A stretch of 64,000 nucleotides of DNA from Juglans regia (lineage: Eukaryota > Streptophyta > Magnoliopsida > Fagales > Juglandaceae), in assembly GCF_001411555.2 (NCBI RefSeq), contig NC_049916.1:26926558-26990557 (forward strand), in the 5' to 3' direction. Numbering within the stretch: the first letter of the stretch is position 1; every line of letters starts with the position of its first letter. The notes under the pieces were generated by a model, which was not told where the DNA came from, did not search any database, and saw only the letters and a program-made list of their open reading frames with translations. Below are positions 25,352 to 36,705 of this stretch, piece by piece. Both the position numbers and the translations under genes were made by a program.

Positions 25352-27305
25352 TAAAACTAGAGAAAATTGAGAAGGAATAGCCTCTGTGTCGATGGCTAGG
25401 GAAAAGAGAAAATGAGAGAGTGGGGAGAAGAAAACAAATCAGAAGGGGAGAACGAGTACTGAACGTGTAACGAAAAAATTGACAGAGAGAGCGAGAGAGA
25501 GAGAGAGGGGGGAACAAAATGAGAGTGAAAAAATAATTTTTTTTTATGCAATCGGTTACGTGGTGATTCCCCCGCCAATTGCAAGTAGAGATTTTCATGT
25601 GCAAAACAAAGTCAGAGGTGAAGTGGAGCCAGAGTACTTGAAAGAGAGTGTTTGATTAATCAGAAATGCCAAATAGAGTTTAAATTTGAAATAAAAAATT
25701 AAAATAAGTTAGAGAGAATGTGACTGAATTTTTTCTCTCTCGATAATAACTTTTAAGAAAATATTTTAATAATAAAAAAATTATATAAAAATAAATTTAC
25801 AAAATAATAAGATTAAATATGATACGTCAGATTATAAAGTTATTTTTATTATAAAATAGATCTAATAAATTTCATAAAATCACATCAATTTATGAATTTA
25901 TTTTGTGTAATTTCTTTATATCTGTAACAGTTTTCAAAATTTTAAGAAAATATTGCATTCGTCACAATTGTTATTATAAAAAAAAAAAATAGTAGAGCCC
26001 AAATTTGGTCAATATTTAGGTGTGGTTTGGATAGTGAGATGAGATAATATGGTTTTAGGTAAAAGTTGAAAGTTGAATGAAATATTATTAGAATATTATT
26101 TTTTAATATTGTTATTATTTTGAAATTTGAAAAAATTAAATTATTTATTATATGATATCTTGTTTACGATTTTAAAAAAATTATAATGATGAGATGATTT
26201 CTAAATCCAAACAGTCCCAAATTTTAGTAATATTCAAGTTTGAGATTATTTCTTATTTCATTACGTTTTCAAATTTCATTGATTGATTTATTTTTTATGT
26301 TTATATTCTTTAGTCAAAGAAATCATTTGATATCATTATTTTCTAGATATATATTGGTCATTGATTTCTTTGTACATATAAATATATATATATATTTATT
26401 TTCTATTTTGCTATAAATTACTACTCTTTTACCTATTGACAACTTATATGGTTCTTTTTATTGAGCAAAAGAGAGAGGGGAGGGTGATTACTAATTAGCG
26501 GCTTTGTTATATGGAATGGTACGGATGAAAATGTTACTTATTAATTATTATCTTTATATTACATATCAACATCTAATTTATCATTTTTATCTTTTTATTT
26601 AAATATAATTGATGTGAATACATGTATTTAAATAAAAAGATAAAAATAACAAATCACATGTTGATGCATGTGTAATGTAAGAGAGATTAATAACGGGAAA
26701 CACATACGCTCCCTCAAATTAATTTCGAGCCATAATCTAGATCTCAAGGCTTAATAAAAAATTTAATGTAAGCTATTAATCTTCAAACTAAAATATATAT
26801 ATATATATATATAAATATATAAATATGTTGGGGTTGTTTCATAATTAATAAGTCTTGTCATGGAACATAGTACTACTGAATTTAATTAGGATATTTTATT
26901 TTTATATATATGAAAATGAGTTGTGCACGGAACGGCCGTGTACCTGTTACTCCTCCTGGACGTATCCAATATTATTGGTTAGGTTCATTAAATTAACCAA
27001 CCAAAACTCATGTTAAACAAGCCCTACTTTGACCAACCGATCGATTACGTACGTAGCTTGTTATCCGAAGTATTAGTACATTGCAAGTCACGGTTGGTCG
27101 ACGTTGGTTGACCATCGCAACATGACACGTCAGTTTTCAAAAGACATGTTCATCTAGTACTTTTGGTTTTCCTCTCTTCTTCTAAAGACAGTTCGTTCAC
27201 CCGCTTCTGTTTTCTCAAGTTGGCAGATTTGTCGGTTTGACAATATGTTACAGCTTGTCGATAAGCCCTGCAATATTACGTGCATGGTTGCCTAATAATT
27301 CATAA
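24736..27305. other. AT-rich intergenic DNA with GA microsatellites
   Basis: No gene is seen. (GA)n runs lie at about 25,081-25,115 and 25,304-25,350 with a shorter one near 25,488-25,507. The long minus-strand open frames there encode only Ser-Leu repeats and are artefacts of the repeat. One MITE sits at 26,019-26,217. About 27,090-27,125 holds W-box-like TTGACC/GGTCAA words of unknown use. Confidence 0.6.
26019..26217. mobile_element. GTTTGGAT-type MITE (hAT-like)
   Basis: Its ends are GGTGTGGTTTGGATAGTGAG and, inverted, GGGACTGTTTGGATTTAG, with internal GATGAGAT on one side and ATCATCTCATC on the other. It is about 200 bp, AT-rich and non-coding. The same family occurs at 40,867-41,308 and, degraded, near 39,640-39,840. 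Confidence 0.7.
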
Positions 27306-27310
27306 ATCTT

Positions 27311-27825
27311 TGTTAGGGTTCCATGGGAGCGGATTGGGAAAGCAAGGTCATGGAGCTGAAGTGAACTGAAGCTTCAAGCAACTCATTTGTCTTCAACCAA
27401 CTCGCAACGCACCGTTTGAAGAGGGACTAAAGCGCAGCGTTTCAGTGGGAGTTAGGCGCACCGTTTAATTAAATCAAGAACCTGCCGTTTACTTGTTTAG
27501 CAGCCGTTTCGTTTAGTATTTTGCATTGTCGTTTGGTTGGTTTACATTCTGTTATTTTTACTTTACACATGTACGATTGTTAGTGGGTTTGTTACTGTGT
27601 CAGAGCAGTATGTAAAGCCTGGGAAAGAAAACACTCGGCATGTATGAAAACAGACTAAGAATCATTTCTAAAATTTGAGGTTAAGGGATCCCTCGAAGTA
27701 CCCTAATGGCCATCTGAATATTCAGTGGTTTTCTATCCAAACACTTGTGTTCATTTCATTTGTTCTTACAATTTCTGCGTACTCTTTCTCACCATTACAA
27801 TTCTTCAACCACCTCGTTCCTTACA
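27311..27825 (+). repeat. 5' LTR of the Ty3/gypsy element
   Basis: 515 bp, TGTTAGGGTTCC to CCTTACA. It begins with TG and ends with CA, directly after the target-site copy ATCTT. It is paired with 31612-32126. Confidence 0.95.
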
Positions 27826-27827
27826 AT

Positions 27828-27841
27828 TGCTATCAGAGCCT
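27828..27841 (+). other. Primer-binding site (initiator tRNA-Met type)
   Basis: TGCTATCAGAGCC lies two bases after the LTR. The canonical iMet-complementary site is TGGTATCAGAGCC, so one base differs. Confidence 0.75.
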
Positions 27842-27850
27842 ACGGTCCTC

Positions 27851-30800
27851 ATGGCAGACGGTACCAGACTCACAAAACAGCAGCAAGACCTTTTGCAATC
27901 GCATGACCTGAGCATTCAGGAAATGCATGATCAAATGCATCAGATGAATGAAGTCCTCCTCACCTTGGTAGTCAGCCAGAACCAGATTCAAGCTATGTTA
28001 ACACACCTGGAGCCTAGACAAATTCCCGAACCAGAACCAGAACCAGAAAATCCACCACCTGACCCACACGACCCTCGACGACCAGTTCCCAGAGGCCTTA
28101 AACTCGACTTTCCCCACTTTGATGGTACTGATCCAGCAGGTTGGATATTCAAATCATCCCACTATTTTGACTTTCACCAGACCCCTGCAGCTTACCGCCT
28201 CTTGATGGCATCTTATTACATGAGTGGAGAGGCACTGGTTTGGTACCAAGATGCCACTGCTACTAGGCCATTTCCCTCTTGGCCAGCCTTTATCGATGCT
28301 CTGCAGACCCGTTTTGGTCTGACCGCGTATGATGACCCCATGGAGGCCCTCACACGACTCAAACAAACATCATCGGTGACTGTGTATAAAGGGCAGTTCA
28401 AAGCCTTGGCCAATCGAGTCCGTGGTCTGTCTGATGCTCATAAGCTCAGTTGTTTCTTTAGTGGGTTGAAGGATGAGATTCGGTTGCCATTGCGTATGTT
28501 CAACCCACTTAACTTGAGTGCAGCATTTGGTCTCGCACGTATACAAGAGGAATATTTAATTAGTTCCAAGAAACCATTCAAATCATGGGCAGACAGAAAT
28601 TATTCATCAGTAAGTACTAATCAAGCACCAACTCCTTCAGTTGATCATCACAGTATTCCAAATAAAGCAACTATTCAGCCTAAGAAGGTGCTTTCCATGC
28701 AAATGGATGAAAAAAGCAAAAATGGCTTATGCTTCCATTGTGAAGAAAAGTGGAACCCACTCCATGTTTGTAAGTCTCCTAAAGTGTATTTTATGCATGC
28801 TGTTGATGAGCCTCGGGATGAAAAAACTGAAGAAATTTTTTATGATTCTACTGATATTGTTGATAGTGGTACAGCCCAGAATATTGACCTTACAGGTATC
28901 CTCATTTCCAAAAAAACAGAGATTGAGAAAATTGTGAATGAACTGCTCACTACTGGAGTTATTCGACATAGTTCTAGTCCTTTCTCATCTCCTGTAATTT
29001 TGGTGCGAAAAAATGATGGTAGTTGGCGGCTTTGCGTTGATTATCGTGCTCTCAACAATGAAACTGTCAAAGACCGATTTCCCATTCCAATTATAGATGA
29101 GTTGCTTGATGAATTACATGGATCCATCATTTTTTCAAAATTAGACCTCAGGTCGGGATTCCATCAGATAAGAGTGGTTTCCGAGGATGTCCATAAGACG
29201 GCCTTTCGTACACACGAAGGCCATTATGAATTCTTGGTTATGCCCTTTGGGCTAACAAACGCACCATCTACATTTCAGGCCCTAATGAACACGGTTTTTA
29301 AGTCTTTCCTACGGAAGTTTGTACTCGTTTTTTTTTATGACATTTTAGTCTACAGTAAGGACATACAAGAACACATTACCCATTTGAAATTGGTGCTACA
29401 AACTCTTGCTACTCACTGCTTGTATGCTAAACGCTCTAAATGTTTGTTTGGGGTGAATGAAGTTGAATATTTGGGGCACATCGTGACGAGACATGGAGTT
29501 AAGGCTGATCCTAAAAAAGTGACAGCCATGCTGGACTGGCCAGCTCCTAAAAATATCAAATCCTTGCGAGGATTTTTGGGTCTAACGGGCTATTATCGCA
29601 AATTCATCAGGCACTATGGTATTATCGCGGCACCCTTGACTGAATTGCTTAAAAAAGACTCTTTTCTATGGACCGATAAGGCTACTCAAGCCTTTGAGGA
29701 GTTAAAAAAGGCAGTGTCATCACCACCTGTACTAAGGCTGCCTGATTTTTTCCAAACCTTCATTGTTGAATGTGACGCTAGTGGAAAAGGCCTGGGTGCA
29801 GTACTTTTGCAGCAAGGACAACCTATTGCATTTCTAAGTAAAGCCTTGAAAGGAAGGGCTTTAGCTCTCTCCACGTATGAGAAGGAGCTGCTAGCCTTGG
29901 TCACAGCAGTACACAAGTGGAGACCTTATCTCTTGAGCCAAGCCTTCAAAGTCAAAACTGACCAGCAGGCTTTAAAATATTTATTGGAGCAGAAAGTGGG
30001 TACAGTGGCTCAGTAAAGGTGGATTACTAAACTTTTGGGTTATGACTTCACCATTGAGTACAAACAGGGCAAGGAAAATAAAGTAGCAGACGCCTTATCA
30101 CGGAAATGTGAGGCTGAAGACGTCGCAGAGGGCTCACTGGCAGTTATTCTTTTTCCTACCCCTACATGGATTGAGGAACTCAAAAGTACCTATGTCTCGT
30201 CTCCTGAGCTGCAGGAATTATTTACCAAATTAAAGACCAACCAGCCAGCACCCAAGGGATATACTCTCAACAATGGGTTAATTCTCAAGAAGGGTCGCAT
30301 TGTGATTGACACCCTCTCTGACTTTAAAAGCAAAGTCCTCAAGTTTTTACATGAGGATCCACAAGCTGGTCATTCTGGGTTTCTCAAGACTTATCAGCGG
30401 GGCAAACGAGATTTCTATTGGCATGGTATGAAGCATGACATCAAAAAAATGGTGAGGGAATGCCACACATGTCAGGTTAATAAGACTGAAACTGTCTCAT
30501 ATCCAGGGTTGTTACAGCCTCTTCCGATACCTAATCAAGCATGGGAAGCCATCTCCCTTGACTTTATTGAAGGTCTACCCAGCTCTCATGGAGCTACGGT
30601 TATTCTAGTGGTTGTGGACAGAATGACCAAATATGGCCATTTCATCGCTCTCTCACATCCTTACACGGCGGCTGTAGTAGCCCAAAAATTTTTTCAGGAA
30701 ATTTTTCGACTCTATGGCCTTCCAAAAATTATAGTCTCTGATAGAGACCCAATCTTCCTCAGTTCTTTTTGGAAGTCTTTATTTGAACTTCAAGGTTCCA

Positions 30801-31600
30801 CGTTGAACTACAGTTCAGCGTATCACCCACAGACAGACGGTCAGACAGAGGCTCTTAACAAGACATTGGAAGGTTACCTCAGGTGTTATTCAGGGGCAAA
30901 ACCCAAGGCATGGGCTCAGTGGCTAGCTATGGCTGAATTTTGGTACAATACTTCCTATCACACAACTACCAAGTTATCACCTTTCGAGGCTCTCTATGAC
31001 TACAGTCCCCCTAAATTGATCTCTTACATTTCGGGTACTACTGCTAATGACGCAGTGGATAGCTTATTGAAGACAAGAGAGCAACTCAAATCACTGCTCA
31101 AAAACAATCTAGAAGCTTCACAGGCTCGAATGAAGTTATATGCGGACAAACGACGAACTGAGAGGGAATTTGAAGTGGGAGATTGGGTGTACCTCAGACT
31201 CCAACCCTACCGACAGAAGTCAGTAGTAGCCCGTGCTAATCTCAAGCTCTCCCCAAGATTTTTTGGGCCCTTTCGCATCATCCAATGCATGGGTAAGGTG
31301 GCTTACAAGCTGGAACTTCCCTCGGACTCTCGAATCCACCCGGTGTTCCATGTCTCCTGCCTGAAAAAGAAAGTAGGCGCTCGAATCACACCATTACCAC
31401 AACTTCCACCAGTTAATTCAGAAGGAGAAGTCTTACCTAAACCCGAAGCGATTGTGGATCGCAAGCTCAAACAGCAAGGCCATCACGCAGTAACCGAAGT
31501 CTTGATTAAATGGGTCGGCGCTTCTGATGAGAATAATACGTGGGAATCGCTCTGGAAACTACGTGAGCTCTACCCTCACCTTGTGGGCAAGGTGCTTTAA
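27851..31600 (+). pseudogene. gag-pol polyprotein of the chromovirus, disabled
   Basis: One reading frame from the ATG at 27851 ([12 protein letters not shown]) to the TAA at 31598-31600. Domains: Gag capsid-like (about 27,960-28,600), a zinc knuckle [14 protein letters not shown] (near 28,730), RT (about 28,920-29,470), RNase H (about 29,640-30,110), integrase zinc region (HSGFLKTY, CHTC) and DDE core (LDFIEGLP, VSDRDPIFLS), then a C-terminal chromodomain (NTWESLWKL). Breaks seen: no protease motif between knuckle and RT, implying an internal deletion near 28,830-28,930; Tyr at 29336-29338 where the RT metal-binding Asp is expected; and a TAA at 30014-30016 in RNase H. The frame is otherwise continuous. 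Relatives usually encode one long polyprotein, so this copy depends on other elements for movement. Confidence 0.93.
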
Positions 31601-31611
31601 GGGGAATGGCT
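31600..31611 (+). other. Polypurine tract
   Basis: AAGGGGAATGG lies between the polyprotein stop and the 3' LTR. It is the expected site for plus-strand DNA priming. Confidence 0.7.
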
Positions 31612-32126
31612 TGTTAGGGTTCCATGGGAGCGGATTGGGAAAGCAAGGTCATGGAGCTAAAGTGAACTGAAGCTTCGAGCAACTCATTTGTCTTCAACCA
31701 ACTCGCAACGCACCGTTTGAAGAGGGACTAAAGCGCAGCATTTCAGTGGGAGTTAGGCGCACCGTTTAATTAAATCAAGAACCTGCCGTTTACTTGTTTA
31801 GCAGCCGTTTCGTTTAGTATTTTGCATTGTCGTTTGGTTGGTTTACATTCTGTTATTTTTACTTTACACATGTACGATTGTTAGTGGGTTTGTTACTGTG
31901 TCAGAGCAGTATGTAAAGCCTGGGAAAGAAAACACTCGGCATGTATGAAAACAGACTAAGAATCATTTCTGAAATTGGAGGTTAAGGGATCCCTCGAAGT
32001 ACCCTAATGGCCATCTGAATATTCAGTGATTTTCTATCCAAACACTTGTGTTCATTTCATTTGTTCTTACAATTTCTGCGTACTCTTTCTCACCATTACA
32101 ATTCTTCAACCACCTCGTTCCTTACA
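31612..32126 (+). repeat. 3' LTR of the Ty3/gypsy element
   Basis: 515 bp, the same length as the 5' LTR with six substitutions, followed by the target-site copy ATCTT (32127-32131). Confidence 0.95.
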
Positions 32127-32131
32127 ATCTT

Positions 32132-32744
32132 CGCCGGCCGATTAGGTGGTGGCCATTGTTTTCGTAGAAGTAGACAGATCTGCAGGGATAAGTACTAGTA
32201 TAGCATCCGATCGAGCAACGAAAGTAATTAAATACTTTTTGAAGGATATTCCTAACTAGCACTAGTTATAAAATATATATATATATATTTTCTTGGTTTT
32301 CGATCTGATGAATTAAGTTACTAATTGAATTAAGCCAATGATTACCTTTGTTGATGAGTTTATGCAAGCTCCGTGGTCCAGGTCGGTCTAGCCATGGATG
32401 TTCACCGACCCGAAAATACCAAATTCCGACCCGACCCGACCCAAATATGTTTCATACTGATTACCCATTACCCAAATGTTTTTTTTGGGAGATTTCTCTC
32501 ACTAACCTAGTTTCAAATCATAATCAAAACTACGCGGTAATCATCTTAAAATTGAAATCGGATGAAACATTGACTAGACCCAGAAGAAAAATCCAAAAAA
32601 ATAAAATAAGAAAGACTCTGATACAAAATGAAAGAAACAGGGAAGATGGTTATTGTACCATGATTCTCTTGTTCTTGGGCTTGATTTTCCGGACGGCAAT
32701 TTCTTGATTCTTGATTGCCAGCTTGAAGATACAGAGTGCTCTGT
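32132..32744. other. Intergenic DNA between the retrotransposon and the GATA relic
   Basis: No gene is recognised. It contains an (AT)n run near 32,271-32,288 and a CGACCC repeat (32,430-32,447). The open frame at 32,348-32,707 lacks any family motif. Confidence 0.5.
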
Positions 32745-33147
32745 TTCGTTCTTGAAACTTTCGTGGAGGAGTCATTCTCTAGCGAGGATTTGCAGAAGCT
32801 CCAGCTGATATCCGACATGAAAGCCAGGACGGACGAAGCATCCGAAACTAACTGCGAATTCCATCTCGAGCCCAATTGGAACAGCCCCATATTCAACCTC
32901 GATATGTTGGTCTCGGCCAAGGCCAGGAGCAAGCAGTCCCGGGCTGCTCCATGCAACTGGACGTCCCGCCTCCTCGTACTCTCACAAGCCACAGCCTCGC
33001 CCGAGCCTGATGTTGTCTATCAGGCACTCATGAGCTCTGGCAAGAAAACCGCAAAGGCCACACCAAAGAATAAGGATGGTTCCGATTTCGAAGGAGCAGT
33101 CAGTGACGGTAGGAAATGCCTGCATTGCACCACGGATAAGCTAGAGA
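32745..33147 (+). pseudogene. GATA zinc-finger transcription factor fragment
   Basis: The translation contains FVEESFSSEDLQKLQLIS, KARSKQSRAAPCNW, SRLLVLSQA and DGRKCLHCTTDK. This is the order found in plant subfamily A GATA factors just before and into their CX2C-X18-CX2C finger. The reading breaks off after the first Cys pair and runs into GAGAGA repeats, so the second Cys pair and basic tail are absent. No start region precedes FVEES. It is a truncated copy, probably left by a partial duplication, and cannot bind DNA through a complete finger. Confidence 0.82.
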
Positions 33148-33159
33148 GAGAGAGAGGGT

Positions 33160-33772
33160 CATTGACTAAATGGTGTTTAAAAAGTAGAGAGAGAGAGGAT
33201 CATTGACTGGATGGTGTTTAAAAAGTAGAGAGAGAGAGAGAGTCACAGGACTAAAATCGAAATAGATGAAGGGGGTTGAAAATCGAAATCGAAATAGGAT
33301 AAAATTGGATAAAGGGTAATACCCGTTTTCAATTTTAACCGCAAACGGGTCGGATGGGTTTTTTGTTTGAATAAATCTTCTCTTCTGTGTGAAGATCCAA
33401 CACACCAACACACCAAACGTGCTGGGATGAAAAAAATAAATAAATAAATAAATTATGAAGAGTGTGCTGCGGCTTCTGATTGATACGCAGCACAATCCTT
33501 TTTGTTAAGTCTTAAGTCTAGCGCAGTTTTTATCAAAAAAAAAAAGAAAAGAAAAGAAAACTTTTCTTCTATCTGTAAATTTTTTATTGATCCATAGCAA
33601 AAATCATAAACCCAAGTAAGGAAAAAGATGTTTTATGAATTCAAAATCATGTGCGGAAGCACCCAATCATATATATAAGCCCAGCTTGCATGAAGAATAT
33701 CTGTACAGATTCTAGAGCAGAATAGCACTTGGAAAAACCTCATGTTGTTTGAAACTGAAATGTGTTAATTAA
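33160..33772. repeat. GA-rich duplicated segment and low-complexity DNA
   Basis: A segment of about 48 bp is repeated in tandem ('gatcattgactgratggtgtttaaaaagtagag', near 33,155-33,240), each copy ending in GAGAGA. No gene is seen before the RING gene stop. Short A-rich and (AAAT)n runs follow. Confidence 0.6.
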
Positions 33773-34267
33773 TTAAGGATGCTGTCCCGTTGAAGGCGCG
33801 GCTATCACCTCAGCAAGAGGCGAGTTCCGACACACCGGACAGGTAGCATGGAGCCGTAGCCAGGAGTCCACGCATTTGAGATGAAAGAGATGTCCACAGT
33901 GAGGCAACAAGCGCAACACGTCCGTATCTTTGTAATCGGCCAAGCATATGGAGCAGCTGGAAGCGGTGCTGGCCGAGTTGGCGCCCTTGTGGAGCTTGGC
34001 CTGGGCGTAGATGAGCTTCGGGTAGTTGCGCAGGGTGGCTTCGTCGAGGCCCAGTTCGAGGGTTTCGATCGAGTTTTGGTGATGATCAGGCGCAGTATTT
34101 GATCTTCGGATGGAGTACTGCCGGCTTGGGTACTGGAGGTTTCGGACGAGGCCATGTCGATGGGTAGAAGGCAAAGGCCAACCAAAGCAAACGGAAAGCA
34201 CTATTCTGATGGTGATCACCAGCAGCGTGAAAAGAAGGAATCCGACTACATATTCGAATGCACCCAT
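33773..34267 (-). CDS. ATL-family RING-H2 E3 ubiquitin ligase
   Basis: An intronless gene of 164 residues, typical of short ATL proteins (ATL70-73-like). Residues about 7-32 form an N-terminal membrane segment (VVGFLLFTLLVITIRIVLS). A GLD motif follows (LELGLDEATLRNYP, about 72-85) and then the RING-H2 finger (about 103-144). The finger has the order CSIC, PHCGHLFHLKC and CPVC with the Trp of VDSWL between, giving the C3H2C3 zinc ligands needed to recruit an E2 enzyme. The family ubiquitinates target proteins at membranes, often in stress or defence responses; the substrate is unknown here. The Met at 34267 is the natural start because it directly precedes the membrane segment. A (GA)n stretch lies about 50 nt upstream. 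All ligands are present and no break is seen. Confidence 0.93.
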   Translation of the reverse strand: MGAFEYVVGFLLFTLLVITIRIVLSVCFGWPLPSTHRHGLVRNLQYPSRQYSIRRSNTAPDHHQNSIETLELGLDEATLRNYPKLIYAQAKLHKGANSASTASSCSICLADYKDTDVLRLLPHCGHLFHLKCVDSWLRLHATCPVCRNSPLAEVIAAPSTGQHP

Positions 34268-34554
34268 GTCATGATCTAATATTTAAGCAATACTAGATTC
34301 TTCAGTGAATTGGGGAGACAGAGAGAGAGAGAGAGGGAGGGAGAGTAGATATGGGGGCATGAATGGCGAGAAATCAAACGGATTGATGAAGAAGAAAGGG
34401 TAGGCAAGATATAGGGGAGTTAGTATCTGGTGATTACAATGTTTGGTGGAGTGCCACTATCCAACTTGTATATAGCTTTGGATGGTCAACGGTTCCAATG
34501 ATTTTTTCTCATGGAAATTCTCTCAGGCCAGAGTATATTTGTATTACTTATTTG

Positions 34555-34603
<49 letters not shown>

Positions 34604-35112
34604 GATGAGGAAATTATCTCTCTCTCCCTCTCTCTCTCTTCAGGAGTGCGAATGAAATATTTCTGCATATTGATTAGTGCAACTTATGCTTTCTAATCTT
34701 TGGAATCAAATCAAGCATTATCTTGTTTTACTATCTCAACATAATTAATATTATTAAATTTTGTTATTAATCATTATCCTTCCATCATCTTTGATAATTA
34801 CTAAATATATACAAAAATACATTATATTCTTAAGACAGTGTGGAAAACACACCCTCCTCATTATTGATATAACACAATTTGATTTGCAAGTTTCAATTTT
34901 TTGAAATTATTTTAGAAATTAAACGATACCAAATAAATTAGCAGTATGTAATGTGTGTACTCTATACCGATTTATAAATAGAATTTTTCACCAGAAAAAT
35001 AACTAACAAGTTTTCAGTCATTTGATGTGTATTAAAAAAATAAAATAATAATGATTAAAAATTTATAAATGGCAATTGTATTATTTTAAATTAGTTTAAA
35101 ATTGTGCTTTGT
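34268..35112. other. AT-rich DNA upstream of the RING gene
   Basis: No gene is seen. It contains (GA)n at 34,320-34,336, (AT)n at about 34,558-34,600 and (CT)n at 34,617-34,640. Confidence 0.6.
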
Positions 35113-35283
35113 AATTGCTGGATGTTGTGCTTCGTAAAGAGGCGAGCTTGCCCACATGGTCATGGGCTTAGCCCACATCTTCGTGGTCCACCAAAAAGGT
35201 TTAATTAGTTTCGGCTGGATGTTGTGCTTTTGTAAAGAGGCCAGCTTGCCCTCATGGGCTTAGCCCATATCTTCGTGGAGTGG
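35113..35283. repeat. Imperfect tandem duplication beside tRNA-Tyr
   Basis: Two copies of a roughly 100-bp segment, about 35,113-35,205 and 35,214-35,283. Both contain 'gctggatgttgtgctt', 'taaagaggc' and 'catgggcttagccca'. They lie immediately 3' of the tRNA (which is on the minus strand). Confidence 0.75.
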
Positions 35284-35322
35284 ACTATATTATATATATA
35301 AAGGCCCAAAAAAGAAAAAGAT

Positions 35323-35409
35323 TCCGACCTGCCGGATTCGAACCAGCGACCTAAGGATTGCTGATAGGCCAACTACAGTCCTCCGCTCTACCAACTGAGC
35401 TAAGGTCGG
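35323..35409 (-). tRNA. tRNA-Tyr (GTA) with intron
   Basis: On the minus strand the acceptor stem CCGACCT pairs with AGGTCGG, followed by discriminator A (35323). The D arm (TAGCTCAGTTGG) and T arm (GGTTCGAATCC) carry the A and B box promoters. The anticodon loop is CTGTAGA with anticodon GTA at 35374-35376. A 14-nt intron follows the base 3' of the anticodon, as in plant tRNA-Tyr genes. Total length is 87 nt, 73 when spliced. An A-rich stretch lies directly 3', and the downstream T-rich strand could end Pol III transcription. Confidence 0.96.
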
Positions 35410-35773
35410 TCTACAAATGTACTTCTCTTTTGTTTAATATTAATCTAACCGTACATAACTAATCTTTCTCATTTGGAGATTGGATGTAGTTGTATAGAAT
35501 GAAAACTTCATTATTCTTGATTCTACAAGAATTTTTATGAAAGCCTTTCATTTTCTTCTCTTTGATGAAAGTTTGATTTTTTCATAATGTATCTTAATTT
35601 TTGACCTAATTCTTCTTTTGATGATCGATTCAACCACTAATAAAAAAGATATATCTTAGTTATATTTCATCTCTTCAAAGACTGCACTACTTCAAAACTT
35701 TTAAATATATAATGTTATTGTTATACATTATTCAACAAAATATAAAATTTAGTTTATAATTTACATGTAGAAA

Positions 35774-35993
35774 AATGATGCTCGGTCCCTTAAATTTGCA
35801 CCTTGAAAAATTACCACTCGGATTTTTTTATTTTTTATTTAATAATTAAAGAAGTAACTATTAATAGAATTGTATATTTTATTAAATATTTAAATATGTT
35901 TTCAAAATATTTAAAAGAAAATAAAAAGTTGAAATGCACTAGGATGAATGCCCAGCAGTACATGATTAATTGGCAACCCCCTAGCATTGTCCT
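35774..35993. mobile_element. AT-rich MITE-like element
   Basis: It starts near 'atgctcggtccctt' and runs through 'tatttaataattaaagaag' and 'tttaaatatgttttcaaaatattta'. A close relative lies at about 40,992-41,238, nested within another MITE. Termini are not clear enough to name the family. Confidence 0.45.
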
Positions 35994-36705
35994 TACGTAT
36001 ATTCTCTTTTTTTTGTAATTTTTATATAGATCGTTTCCATAGTTCAACATCTTCTCATAATTGCAACAAATGAAAAGTTTAGACGTAAAATTATCGGTAT
36101 TCATAGAAGAATGCAAGTTTGATTTTTTTTTTTTTTTCTTTCTTATTTTTTACTCAGTTTTTTTTATCAATTTGTTAAATGTGTTTCTAAGAATTTTTAA
36201 TTTAACTATTTATTCTAGACTTAAAAATACCCGACCCCTCCAAACCCATACTCCTGGCTTTGTCCCTGGCACTATATCTATAAATATATATATATATATT
36301 TATATATATCTTCTTCTACAAATAAATGCTAATATATATAGTCATTAATAGCAGAAGTAAGAATGCAAACTTGCTGCAGTTTTTTGGTTATTGATTAATC
36401 GAATTGCGACAGAATCCAGAAATCTGTGAAATATACACACACACGCGCTATTGTTATTTAGTGATCAATAGGTACTGTTTTTTACTTTAGACATAGGAAC
36501 GTTCAAGAATAAGTAATATTAACAAAAATAGTTTTATAAATCAATATAATTGACTATATAAGGTACAAATTAAATCAAAATAAAGTATAAAATTTTGATA
36601 TGATATATTATTCTATATCCATTTATGTCAAATAGAACAATACTTCAATATTTAAAAAAAAAAAAAAAACTCCAATAGATTAACATATATAATACATGCA
36701 ACGGC

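Larger units (their letters stand above)
27311..32126 (+). mobile_element. Ty3/gypsy chromovirus, complete ends, coding-defective
   Basis: A complete element of 4,816 bp, flanked by ATCTT at 27306-27310 and 32127-32131. Two 515-bp LTRs (27311-27825 and 31612-32126) differ by six substitutions (about 98.8% identity), so insertion was recent. The primer-binding site near 27,828 matches initiator tRNA-Met except one base. The coding order gag, RT, RNase H, integrase, chromodomain is that of plant chromoviruses; the short LTRs and compact size suggest the Reina clade (inference). It cannot move alone: the protease is deleted, the RT catalytic site is changed and RNase H has a stop. Confidence 0.95.

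Noticed and set aside
25045..25604. Open frames rich in Ser-Leu or Arg-Glu repeats
   Set aside because: They are translations of (GA)n/(CT)n microsatellites.
32348..32707. Plus-strand frame of 119 codons before the GATA relic
   Set aside because: There is no motif, it includes low-complexity CGACCC repeats, and it is not in frame with the GATA reading.
33881..34185. Other-frame readings over the RING gene
   Set aside because: They are shadows. Only the frame 33773-34267 has the membrane segment, GLD motif and complete RING-H2 ligands.
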